From JAICJC01 sp963709425 (GTDB taxonomy: Bacteria; Actinomycetota; Thermoleophilia; Gaiellales; JAICJC01): 64,000 nt of DNA. The notes under the pieces are model-generated. The model was not told where the DNA came from and made no database searches. It worked only from the letters and a program-made list of their open reading frames with translations. Shown one piece after another: positions 35,344-43,036 of the stretch. The position numbers and the translations under genes are program-made. Every line of letters starts with the position of its first letter. Positions within the stretch are counted from its first letter, which is position 1. The stretch covers positions 661,038 to 725,037 of the forward strand of contig CAVPWG010000001.1 of assembly GCA_963709425.1 (NCBI GenBank), given 5' to 3'.

Positions 35344-36086
35344 AGCTCGCGCCGCCGGTCGTCTCGATCTATCTGATGGCCGATTCCGACCTGGTCGGCC
35401 TCGCCGAGGCGGCGGTGCGAGGTGGCGCCGGCCTGCTCGAGATCGGGATCCCGTTCTCGGACCCGCTGGCGGACGGCCCGACGATCCAGCGGGCGGGCCA
35501 GCGGGCCCTCGCGGGCGGGATGACGACACCCCGGGCGCTCGAGCTCCTCGCCGAGGTGCGGGCCCGGGTCGCCGTGCCGCTCGTACCGATGACCTACGCG
35601 AGCCCGGTGATGGCCTACGGCGAGCGCCGCTTCTGCGCCGACGCGGCGGCGGCGGGCGCCGACGGACTGATCGTGCCGGACGTCCCCGCCGACGAGGCGG
35701 ACGAGCTCTCGTCGGCCTGCGCCGAGCACGGCCTCGGCCTGATCCCGCTGCTCGCGCCGACGTCGACCGACGAGCGGATCCAGCTGGCGTGCGAGCGCGC
35801 CGGCGGCTTCGTCTACCTCGTGTCGGTGGCGGGCACGACCGGCGCCCGCGAGCGGGCCCCGGACCGCGTCGCCGGCCTGATCGAGCGGGTCCGCCCGCGG
35901 ACGTCCCTCCCGCTCCTCGTGGGCTTCGGCATCTCGACGCCCGACCACGCACGCGCGATGCTCGACGTGGGAGCCGACGGCGTCGTCATCGGCTCGCGTG
36001 CGATCGAGGTCGCCGAGGAAGGTGGCGGTGAGGCGCTCGAGGCGTTCGTGGCCGGCATCGCACAGGCGCTGCCCGTACGTAACTGA
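35340..36086 (+). CDS. trpA: Tryptophan synthase alpha chain
   Basis: This 248-aa TIM barrel releases indole from indole-3-glycerol phosphate. The catalytic Glu is in LLEIGIPFSDPLADGPTIQRA and the Asp in LIVPDVPADEADEL; VSVAGTTGAR and VGFGISTPDHAR line the phosphate site. It closes the trpEGDCFBA set. No terminator is seen in the 30-nt gap before the response regulator. Confidence 0.96.
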   Translation: MKLAPPVVSIYLMADSDLVGLAEAAVRGGAGLLEIGIPFSDPLADGPTIQRAGQRALAGGMTTPRALELLAEVRARVAVPLVPMTYASPVMAYGERRFCADAAAAGADGLIVPDVPADEADELSSACAEHGLGLIPLLAPTSTDERIQLACERAGGFVYLVSVAGTTGARERAPDRVAGLIERVRPRTSLPLLVGFGISTPDHARAMLDVGADGVVIGSRAIEVAEEGGGEALEAFVAGIAQALPVRN

Positions 36087-36116
36087 GCACCAATCGGAAC
36101 TCGCTACGCTCTGCAC

Positions 36117-36794
36117 ATGCGTATCCTGGTTGTGGAAGACGACGCGCCGCTCGCCCGGATCGTCAAGAAGTCCCTGGAGTCCGGCGGCCACACCGTGGAG
36201 GTCGCGACCGACGGCCAGGAGGGCCTGGATCTCGGCCGGCAGCGAAACCACGACGCCGTCGTGCTCGACATCCAGCTCCCCAAGGTGAACGGGATGGACG
36301 TCTGCCGCATCCTTCGCGAGGACGGAAACCGCGTGCCGATCATCATGCTGACCGCCCGCGGGGCGGTCGCGGACCGCATCACCGGCCTCGACGCCGGCGC
36401 CGACGACTATCTGCCGAAGCCGTTCTCCCTCGCCGAGCTCCAGGCCCGCCTGCGAGCGCTCAGCCGGCGCGGCCAGCCGAGCGACAACGAGGTGCTCGAG
36501 TCCGGGCCGCTCACGCTCGACCCGGCCGCCCGCGAGCTGCAGGTGAACGGTGTCGCCGTCGAGATGACCGGGACCGAGCTGGCGCTGCTCGAGCACCTCA
36601 TGCAGAACGCGGGTGTCGTCCTCTCGCGCGACCAGCTGCGCGAGCACGTCTGGGGCGACGGCCCCGAGCCGACGTCGAACGTCGTCGACATCTACGTGCA
36701 CTACGTGCGCCGGAAGCTCAAGTCAGCGGGGCTCACGGACGACCCCATCCGCACCGTCCGCGGCCTCGGCTACGCGTTCCGCCGGCAGGACTAG
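36117..36794 (+). CDS. OmpR/PhoB-type response regulator
   Basis: This 225-aa regulator has the receiver phosphorylation site Asp51 (AVVLDIQLP), acidic pocket Glu7-Asp8-Asp9, the Thr/Lys switch residues (MLTARG, YLPKPFSL), and a C-terminal winged helix ending PIRTVRGLGYAFRRQD. ATG lies 6 nt after TACGCT (36105-36110), so it probably has its own leaderless promoter despite following trpA closely. The stimulus is unknown. Confidence 0.94.
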   Translation: MRILVVEDDAPLARIVKKSLESGGHTVEVATDGQEGLDLGRQRNHDAVVLDIQLPKVNGMDVCRILREDGNRVPIIMLTARGAVADRITGLDAGADDYLPKPFSLAELQARLRALSRRGQPSDNEVLESGPLTLDPAARELQVNGVAVEMTGTELALLEHLMQNAGVVLSRDQLREHVWGDGPEPTSNVVDIYVHYVRRKLKSAGLTDDPIRTVRGLGYAFRRQD

Positions 36795-36797
36795 TCC

Positions 36798-37994
36798 GTG
36801 TTCAGCAAGGCACGGATCCGCCTCACTGCGTGGTACGCCGGTGTGCTGGCGGCCTTCCTCGTGCTGCTCGGGACAGCCGTCTACCTGGTCGAGAAGCACC
36901 AGCTTGTCTCGAACGTGAACCACGGCCTGCACGTGCAGGCCGCCCGGGTCGAGGCGGCGTACCTCGACCACGGCTACTCCACGTTCATCGCCCTCTCGGA
37001 TGCCGCCCCTTCGGCCTATCGGGTGTCGCTGACCGACGCGACCGGCCAGAGCGGCCAGCACGCCATCAACCAGCCGTCCGCGATGGCCGCGCTCGTGAAC
37101 CAGTCCGACATGCGGACGGTCGCGGGGCCGGGTGGGCATCTGCGCGTGCTGTCCGAGCGGATCACGCCCACGCTCGTCCTGCAGATCGCGCGGTCGCTCG
37201 AGCCCGAGGAGGAGGCGCTCGACCACCTGCTGGCCGTCCTGCTCCTGGGCGGCGCCGCGGCCGTCGTCGTCGCGACGATCGGCGGCTGGTTCCTGGCCGG
37301 AAAGGCGCTCAGCCCCGTCGAGCAGGCGTTCGAACGCCAAAACGTCTTCGTCGCGGACGCCAGCCACGAGCTGCGGACGCCGCTGGCGGTGATCCGGGCC
37401 AACGCCGAGTTCCTCCAGGAGGGCCAGCCGGCCAGCGAGGAGGCGGCCGAGATCGTGTCGGAGACCGACCGGCTGTCGTCGCTCGTCGACTCGCTGCTCG
37501 CGGTCGCCCGCGGCGACGGCACCGGCGAGGCCGCGCACGACGAGCTCGACCTGGGGGCCGTCGTCGAGGGCTCGGCCGCGTCGATGGGCTCGCTGGCGTC
37601 CGAGCGGGGCGTGGCGCTCGACGTCTCGGCCGCACCCGAGCTCCGGATCCGCGGCAGCCGCGAGCAGCTCCGCCAGCTTGTCGTGATCCTCGTCGACAAT
37701 GCCCTTCGCTACACCTCCGAAGGTGGACATGTCAACGTCGACGTCGCCCGCCGGGACGGCTCGGCCGTTATGGCGGTGACCGATACCGGGATCGGCATCC
37801 CGCCCGAAGCGCTGGGCCACGTGTTCGAGCGGTTCTACCGGGCCGACGAGGCGCGCACGCGCGACTCCGGCGGCGCGGGCCTCGGTCTCGCGATCGCGCA
37901 GAAGCTCGTCGACGAGCACGGCGGGCGTATCAGCGCCGAGAGCACGCCGGGCCAGGGCTCCACCTTCACGGTGTCGCTGCCGCTGGCGCGCTGA
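36798..37994 (+). CDS. Sensor histidine kinase
   Basis: This 398-aa kinase pairs with the preceding regulator. Two membrane helices (about 12-32 and 143-166) flank a roughly 110-residue external sensor domain. The phosphorylated His190 is in ADASHELRTPLAVIR with only a very short HAMP-like linker before it. The ATPase has the N box VDNALRYT, G1 DTGIGIPPEALGHVFERFYR and G2 GAGLGLAIAQKLV. Its 3' end overlaps the convergent MFS gene by 29 nt. GTG start at 36798. Confidence 0.93.
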   Translation: MFSKARIRLTAWYAGVLAAFLVLLGTAVYLVEKHQLVSNVNHGLHVQAARVEAAYLDHGYSTFIALSDAAPSAYRVSLTDATGQSGQHAINQPSAMAALVNQSDMRTVAGPGGHLRVLSERITPTLVLQIARSLEPEEEALDHLLAVLLLGGAAAVVVATIGGWFLAGKALSPVEQAFERQNVFVADASHELRTPLAVIRANAEFLQEGQPASEEAAEIVSETDRLSSLVDSLLAVARGDGTGEAAHDELDLGAVVEGSAASMGSLASERGVALDVSAAPELRIRGSREQLRQLVVILVDNALRYTSEGGHVNVDVARRDGSAVMAVTDTGIGIPPEALGHVFERFYRADEARTRDSGGAGLGLAIAQKLVDEHGGRISAESTPGQGSTFTVSLPLAR

Positions 37995-39195
37995 CCGGCG
38001 GCCGCCGCACCGACGGCGTGAGCGTCGCGGCGATAGCCACGGCGAGCATGCCCGCCGCGAGCGCCCACACCGCCTCCTCGGGGCCCAGCCGGTCGAGGAG
38101 GAGCCCGCCGACCAGGGAGCCGAGCGGGATCGCGCCGTATGCGGCGGTCATCTGGACGGCCTGGACCCGGCCGAGCATCGCCGGCGGCGTGAGCCGCATC
38201 TCGAGGCTCCCGAGGACGACGTTCCAGACGGGCCCGACGAAGGCCATGCCCGCGCCGGCGATCCCGATCGCGATCGGGGTCGGCACGAGTGCGATGACGG
38301 GAAGGAGCGCCGCCCAGACCCAGTTGGCGCCGATCACGACGGCCCCCGCCGGGAGCCGGGCCGACACCCAGGCCGCGGCCGCGGCGCCCGCCAGGCCGCC
38401 GGCGCCGAACCCCGCCAGGATGAGACCGACGACGGCAGGCGACGCCCCGTGGGCCTGCGCGACGACGATGACGGCCAGGGTGACCGCCTGAAACAACCCG
38501 TTCGAGCCCGCCACGAGGAGGGTCGTCGAGCGCAGAAACGGCTGCTGCCAGAGCCAGCGAAGACCCTCCACCATCTCGGCTCCGGGGTGCCGGCGCGCAC
38601 CGGCGCCCGGCGCGACGAGCGGGCGGCGGATGGCGGCGAGCGTCACAAGGGAGGCGGCGTAGGAGGCCGCGTCGGCCGCGAACGGCACGGCGCGCCCGAG
38701 CCCGAAGAGGACGCCGCCCAGGGGCTGGCCGAGAAGCCCGGCTCCCCGCACGCGCGCCTCGTTCTGGGCGAGCGCCGTCTCCAGCTGCGTCGAGGGGACG
38801 AGCAGCTGGACCGCGGACAGCTCCGCGAGGTTGAAGATCACGGTCAGGCAGCCCTCGATGAGCGCGACGGCGGCGATCAACGCCGTCGGCGCGTGTCCGG
38901 CCGCGATCGCGGCCGCGAGCCCGGCGAGCGCCACCAGCCGGCCCGCGTCGCAGGCCAGCATCGCGTGCCGGCGGTCGATCCGGTCGACCAGGACGCCGGC
39001 CGGGAGCTGGACGAGCAGGTACGGGATCGTCGCCGCGAAGCCGACGAGCCCCGCCTGCGCGGGCGAGCCCGTGAGCGCCAGCACGAGCAACGGATAGGCC
39101 ACCGACGACGCTCGCGAGCCGAGCGCCGAGATCGCCTGGCCAATCCACAGGAGCTGGAAGTCGCGGTTCCGCCTGAGCGGAGCCGGATCAGGCAC
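37966..39195 (-). CDS. MFS exporter (DHA3-like)
   Basis: This 409-aa major facilitator of about 12 helices resembles the macrolide/multidrug DHA3 group: NRDFQLLWIGQAISALGSR at the start, GVLVDRIDRRHAM in loop 2-3, and the middle ALAQNEARVRGAGLLGQPLGG. The cargo is unknown. GTG 39195 overlaps the DUF4097 gene end by 8 nt, making it the last gene of the RHH-DUF4097 operon. Confidence 0.85.
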   Translation of the reverse strand: MPDPAPLRRNRDFQLLWIGQAISALGSRASSVAYPLLVLALTGSPAQAGLVGFAATIPYLLVQLPAGVLVDRIDRRHAMLACDAGRLVALAGLAAAIAAGHAPTALIAAVALIEGCLTVIFNLAELSAVQLLVPSTQLETALAQNEARVRGAGLLGQPLGGVLFGLGRAVPFAADAASYAASLVTLAAIRRPLVAPGAGARRHPGAEMVEGLRWLWQQPFLRSTTLLVAGSNGLFQAVTLAVIVVAQAHGASPAVVGLILAGFGAGGLAGAAAAAWVSARLPAGAVVIGANWVWAALLPVIALVPTPIAIGIAGAGMAFVGPVWNVVLGSLEMRLTPPAMLGRVQAVQMTAAYGAIPLGSLVGGLLLDRLGPEEAVWALAAGMLAVAIAATLTPSVRRPPVSAPAAATP

Positions 39196-39967
39196 CTGCC
39201 GTGCTCGCCTCCTCGGCGCGGCGCAGGTCGATGTCGCCGCTCATCGAGCTCACGCGGAGCTCGATGTCGGTGCCGCCGCCGGCCGGCGCGGTGTCGGACA
39301 CGGGCAGATCGGACGACACCTCGCCCGACATCGAGCTGGCGTCGATCCAGAGCGTGGCGCCCGGACGCACCGTCGCGGTGATGTCGCCCGACATCGAGCG
39401 CATCTCGGCCGTGCCGGCCGCCAGCCGCTCGATCCGCAGGTCGCCCGACATCGTGTGGGCCGAGACCGACGCCGACGCCTCGTCGACGACGATGTCGCCC
39501 GACATCGTGTTCACGTTGGCCCGGCCGGCGACGGCGCCGATCGAGACGTCGCCCGAGGCGGTCTTCACGTCGACGTCGCCGCGTGCGGCCTCGACCGTCA
39601 CGTCGCCAGAGGCGGTCTTCGTCGAGAACGCCCCGGCCCGGCCCCGCAGCTCGAGGTCGGCCGACGCGGTCTTGGCGACCACGCCGGTGCCGTGGGGGCA
39701 CCGGACCCGCACCAGCACCTCGGGCTCGTTCCAGCCGAAGGGCCGCGGCCGTCGCGGGACCTCGATCACGAGGCGGTGGCTCTCGCCGACGGGCCGCAGC
39801 TCCTGGCGCGCGCTTTCGACCGCGGCGCGGGCAGCATCGCCGCCGTCCAGCGGCTCGATCTCGACCGTGGTCTCGTCGGTGTCGGCGGTCTCGATGTCGA
39901 CGCGACCGGCCTGGACGCGGATGTCGAGGTCGAGTGCGCCGGGCGTGTGATGCGTGGTGATCGGCAT
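39188..39967 (-). CDS. DUF4097 beta-helix protein
   Basis: This 259-aa protein is built of short repeats with TASGDV, TMSGDI, SMSGDI-type turns recurring about every 15-20 residues (roughly from 105 to 250), giving the right-handed beta-helix expected for DUF4097. No signal peptide or membrane helix is seen, so it is probably cytoplasmic. Members are often encoded near stress regulators, but function is not established. AAGGAG precedes the ATG. Confidence 0.85.
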   Translation of the reverse strand: MPITTHHTPGALDLDIRVQAGRVDIETADTDETTVEIEPLDGGDAARAAVESARQELRPVGESHRLVIEVPRRPRPFGWNEPEVLVRVRCPHGTGVVAKTASADLELRGRAGAFSTKTASGDVTVEAARGDVDVKTASGDVSIGAVAGRANVNTMSGDIVVDEASASVSAHTMSGDLRIERLAAGTAEMRSMSGDITATVRPGATLWIDASSMSGEVSSDLPVSDTAPAGGGTDIELRVSSMSGDIDLRRAEEASTAGA

Positions 39968-39992
39968 GGTGCGAGCTCCTTCTCGGATCGGG

Positions 39993-40157
39993 TTACGCGC
40001 GGGAGAACCCGACGACGTTTCGGACGACGCGGCGCAGGCGCCGCGGTGCGGGAGCCTCCTCGACCGGAGGCGCCACGTGGACGACGCGCCGCGCGCGGGC
40101 GGGCTCGAGCTTGGCCAGCTCGGAGGCCGGCAGTCGGAGGTTGGTGATGGCTGTCAT
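39993..40157 (-). CDS. Small Arg/Pro-rich protein (54 aa)
   Basis: I do not recognise this 54-residue basic protein: MTAITNLRLPASELAKLEP, then an Arg/Val/Pro-rich second half. A strong ribosome site (AAAGGAG) sits 9 nt before the ATG, and it lies between the RHH regulator and the DUF4097 gene, so translation is credible. It could be a partner of either, but nothing in the sequence shows which. Confidence 0.6.
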   Translation of the reverse strand: MTAITNLRLPASELAKLEPARARRVVHVAPPVEEAPAPRRLRRVVRNVVGFSRA

Positions 40158-40174
40158 GGGAAAAGCTCCTTTCG

Positions 40175-40609
40175 TCATCCGGAGTAGCCGCGCAGCCGGT
40201 TTCCGACCGTGCGCCGGCCGACTCCTGCCGAGACCGTTCGTACAAGCCAGGTGTTCAGCGAGACGCCCTCGCTGGCGGCGGCCGCCTCGGCCTGGCCCTT
40301 CAGCCGCTCTGAGAGCCGGAGCGTCACCCGGGCCGAGGTGTCGTCGTCGCCCGCCGGCGACGCCGGCTCGTCGCCGACGAACGTCAGCTGGACGTCCCCG
40401 CCGCTCAGGCGGACGTCGATCCGCCCGTTCGGCAGCTGTGCGGTGAGCTCCATCGCCGCCTCTTGCAGAGCGTCGAGGAGGTGCACCCGCACCGAGGACT
40501 CGACGGCGCGTGCGAGCCGGTCCGCCGCCTCGACGATCGCCTGATCCCCGAGCGCGGCGGCTGCGGCGAGGTCGGCCCGCAGCCCGTCGACGAATCGTGA
40601 AGTCTCCAT
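40175..40609 (-). CDS. Ribbon-helix-helix regulator
   Basis: This 144-aa protein has an N-terminal helical part (residues 1-60) and a C-terminal ribbon-helix-helix, SARVTLRLSERLKGQAEAAAA followed by SLNTWLVRTVSAG, of the CopG/HicB-like type. It probably represses its own operon. ATG 40609 is exactly where transcription from the promoter at 40616-40644 should start, so the message is likely leaderless. Confidence 0.8.
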   Translation of the reverse strand: METSRFVDGLRADLAAAAALGDQAIVEAADRLARAVESSVRVHLLDALQEAAMELTAQLPNGRIDVRLSGGDVQLTFVGDEPASPAGDDDTSARVTLRLSERLKGQAEAAAASEGVSLNTWLVRTVSAGVGRRTVGNRLRGYSG

Positions 40610-40644
40610 GACGTCATTATGACATCACCCACGGCGTCTGTCAA
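40608..40644 (-). promoter_or_regulatory. Promoter and tandem operator of the RHH-DUF4097 operon
   Basis: The minus strand has -35 TTGACA (40644-40639), 17 nt, then -10 CATAAT (40621-40616), close to the sigma70 consensus. Over the -10 and start lie direct repeats ATGACGTCA (40608-40616) and ATGACATCA (40619-40627), 11 bp apart, one helical turn, as ribbon-helix-helix dimers prefer. Autorepression by the first gene is inferred. Confidence 0.65.
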
Positions 40645-40676
40645 ATGTCAACCGAAGGTCACGGTAATCTGGCGGC

Positions 40677-42260
40677 GTGCCCCGCATTGCGAGTCATCTC
40701 GACACCGCCTCGGATGACTACGTCCGAAATCGCGAGCGAATGGCCGAGCTGGTCGAGGATCTCGACGCGGAGCTCGACCAGGCCCGGGCCGGCGGCGGGG
40801 AGGCCGCGGTCAAGCGCCACAGGCAGCGCGGAAAGCTGCTCGCCCGCGAGCGGATCGAGCGCCTCGTCGATCCGGGCGGGGCGTTCCTCGAGCTCGCGCC
40901 GCTCGCTGCGCACGGCCTCTACGACGGCGAGGCGCCCGGCGCGGGCATCGTCACCGGCGTCGGCCCGGTCGCCGGCCGGCCGTGCGTCGTCGTCGCCAAC
41001 GACGCCACCGTGAAGGGCGGAAGCTACTTCCCGCTCACCGTGAAGAAGCACCTGCGTGCCCAGGAGGTGGCCGAGCAGAACCGGCTCCCCTGCATCTACC
41101 TCGCCGACTCGGGCGGCGCGTACCTGCCGCTCCAGGCCGACGTCTTCCCCGACCGCGAGCACTTCGGCCGCATCTTCTACAACCAGGCGCGCATGTCGGC
41201 GCTCGGCATCCCCCAGATCGCCCTCGTGATGGGATCGTGCACCGCCGGCGGCGCGTACGTGCCGGCGATGTCCGACGAGGCGGTGATCGTGCGCGGGACG
41301 GGCACGATCTTCCTCGGCGGCCCGCCGCTCGTGAAGGCCGCGACGGGCGAGGAGGTGACGGCCGAGGAGCTGGGCGGCGCCGACGTCCACAGCCGGCTCT
41401 CGGGCGTCACCGACCACCTGGCGGCCGACGACGAGCACGCGATCGCGATCTGCCGCGAGATCGTCCGCCACCTCGGCGACCCGCCGCCCGAGCCGTGGGT
41501 GCGGCGCGAGCCGGTCGACCCGGTCCTCGACCCGGCCGAGCTGCACGGGGTCGTGCCGGCCGACGTCCGCCATCCGTTCGAGGTGCGCGAGGTGATCGGG
41601 CGCATCGTCGACGGGTCGCGGTTCCACGAGTTCAAGGCGGCCTATGGCGACACGCTGGTGTGCGGCTTCGCCCACCTGATGGGGTATCCGGTCGCCATCC
41701 TCGCGAACAACGGCATCCTCTTCTCGGAGTCGGCCCTCAAGGGGGCGCACTTCGTCGAGCTGGCATGCCGGCGCGGCATCCCGCTCGTCTTCCTTCAGAA
41801 CATCACCGGCTTCATGGTCGGGCGGGAGTACGAGGCCGGCGGGATCGCCAAGGACGGCGCGAAGCTGGTGACGGCGGTGGCCTGTGCCGAGGTGCCGAAG
41901 TTCACGGTGGTCATCGGGGGCTCGTTCGGCGCCGGGAACTACGCCATGTGCGGGCGGGCCTACGGGCCCCGACAGCTCTGGATGTGGCCCAACGCCCGGA
42001 TCTCGGTGATGGGCGGCACGCAGGCCGCGCGCGTGCTCTCGACCGTCCGCGGCGAGATGTCCGAGGAGGAGCGCGATGCGTTCGAGCTCCCCATCCTCGA
42101 GACCTACGAGCGCGAGGGCAGCCCCTACTTCTCGAGCGCACGGCTGTGGGACGACGGCATCATCGACCCGGCCGACACCCGCCGGGTGCTGGCGCTCGGC
42201 CTCGCCGCGGCCGCCTACGCGCCCGTGCCGGAGACGACCTTCGGGGTGTTCCGGATGTGA
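40677..42260 (+). CDS. mccB: Acyl-CoA carboxylase beta subunit (methylcrotonyl-CoA carboxylase type)
   Basis: This 527-aa carboxyltransferase subunit has the N-terminal acyl-CoA half (KLLARERIERLVDPG, ADSGGAYLPLQADVFPD, GSCTAGGAYVPAM) and the C-terminal biotin half (QNITGFMVGREYEAGGIAKDGAK, GSFGAGNYAMCGRAYGPR, MGGTQAARVL). YLPLQ and MVGREYE are typical of the methylcrotonyl-CoA type. GTG 40677 lies 6 nt after TAATCT. First gene of the leucine-degradation operon with the hydratase, biotin carboxylase and HMG-CoA lyase. Confidence 0.94.
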   Translation: MPRIASHLDTASDDYVRNRERMAELVEDLDAELDQARAGGGEAAVKRHRQRGKLLARERIERLVDPGGAFLELAPLAAHGLYDGEAPGAGIVTGVGPVAGRPCVVVANDATVKGGSYFPLTVKKHLRAQEVAEQNRLPCIYLADSGGAYLPLQADVFPDREHFGRIFYNQARMSALGIPQIALVMGSCTAGGAYVPAMSDEAVIVRGTGTIFLGGPPLVKAATGEEVTAEELGGADVHSRLSGVTDHLAADDEHAIAICREIVRHLGDPPPEPWVRREPVDPVLDPAELHGVVPADVRHPFEVREVIGRIVDGSRFHEFKAAYGDTLVCGFAHLMGYPVAILANNGILFSESALKGAHFVELACRRGIPLVFLQNITGFMVGREYEAGGIAKDGAKLVTAVACAEVPKFTVVIGGSFGAGNYAMCGRAYGPRQLWMWPNARISVMGGTQAARVLSTVRGEMSEEERDAFELPILETYEREGSPYFSSARLWDDGIIDPADTRRVLALGLAAAAYAPVPETTFGVFRM

Positions 42261-43036
42261 GCGCCGTCGGCCTGTCACGAAACGGCGCGGTCGCCACGCT
42301 CACGCTCGACCGGCCCGAGGCCCGAAACGCGCTCGAGCCGGCGATGATGGTGGAGCTCCGTGAGCTCGTCACGGCGCTCCCGCTGGACGGCACGCGCGTG
42401 ATCATCCTCACCGGGGCGGGCGACATCTTCTGCGCGGGCGCGGACATCGACTGGATGCGGCGGAGCCGCGATCTGACCCCCGAGCAGAACGTGGCCGACG
42501 CAGCGGTGATGCGGAGCCTGCTCGACACGATCGACGCGTGCCCGCTGCCGGTGGTCGCCCGGGTGAACGGGCACGCCCTGGGCGGCGGCGCGGGGCTCGT
42601 CGCGATCGCCGACGTGGCGGTCGCCGTCTCGGGGGCGCGCTTCGGCTTCACGGAGGCCCGGCTCGGGCTGATCCCGGCCACGATCTCGCCGTACGTCCTT
42701 CGCAAGCTCGGCCCCGGCCACGCCCAGGCGCTCTTCACGACCGCGATCCGCTTCGACGCCGAGCGGGCGATGCGGATCGGGCTCGTGCACGACGTGGTCG
42801 AGCCCTCCCGGCTCGACCACGCGGTGGCGGACGCGGTGCTGGCCTTCCTCGAGTGCGGCCCGGCTGCGATCGCCGAGACGAAGCGGCTGCTCCGCGACGC
42901 CACCGCCCACCTGCACCTGCCCGACCTCCCCGAGCGCCTGGCCGCGGCGCGCGCCGGCTCCGAGGCGCAGGAGGGGCTGGCGGCGTTCCTCGAGAAGCGA
43001 AAGCCGCGATGGGCGCCGGACTCCAGCGCGTCCTGA
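42257..43036 (+). CDS. Methylglutaconyl-CoA hydratase-like crotonase
   Basis: This 259-aa crotonase-fold enzyme lies between the two carboxylase subunits, the place of 3-methylglutaconyl-CoA hydratase in leucine operons. It keeps the second Glu in FGFTEARLGLIPATISPYVL, but the first Glu position of typical hydratases reads Gly (GGGAGLVAIAD), as is usual in this subgroup. The product would be HMG-CoA, the substrate of the lyase in the same operon. GTG overlaps the mccB stop in GTGA. Confidence 0.9.
   Translation: MSAVGLSRNGAVATLTLDRPEARNALEPAMMVELRELVTALPLDGTRVIILTGAGDIFCAGADIDWMRRSRDLTPEQNVADAAVMRSLLDTIDACPLPVVARVNGHALGGGAGLVAIADVAVAVSGARFGFTEARLGLIPATISPYVLRKLGPGHAQALFTTAIRFDAERAMRIGLVHDVVEPSRLDHAVADAVLAFLECGPAAIAETKRLLRDATAHLHLPDLPERLAAARAGSEAQEGLAAFLEKRKPRWAPDSSAS

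Noticed and set aside
39300..39700. Tandem repeat array
   Set aside because: The repeated GTCGCCCGACATCGAG-like units encode the TMSGDI turns of the DUF4097 beta helix, so they reflect protein structure rather than a DNA element.
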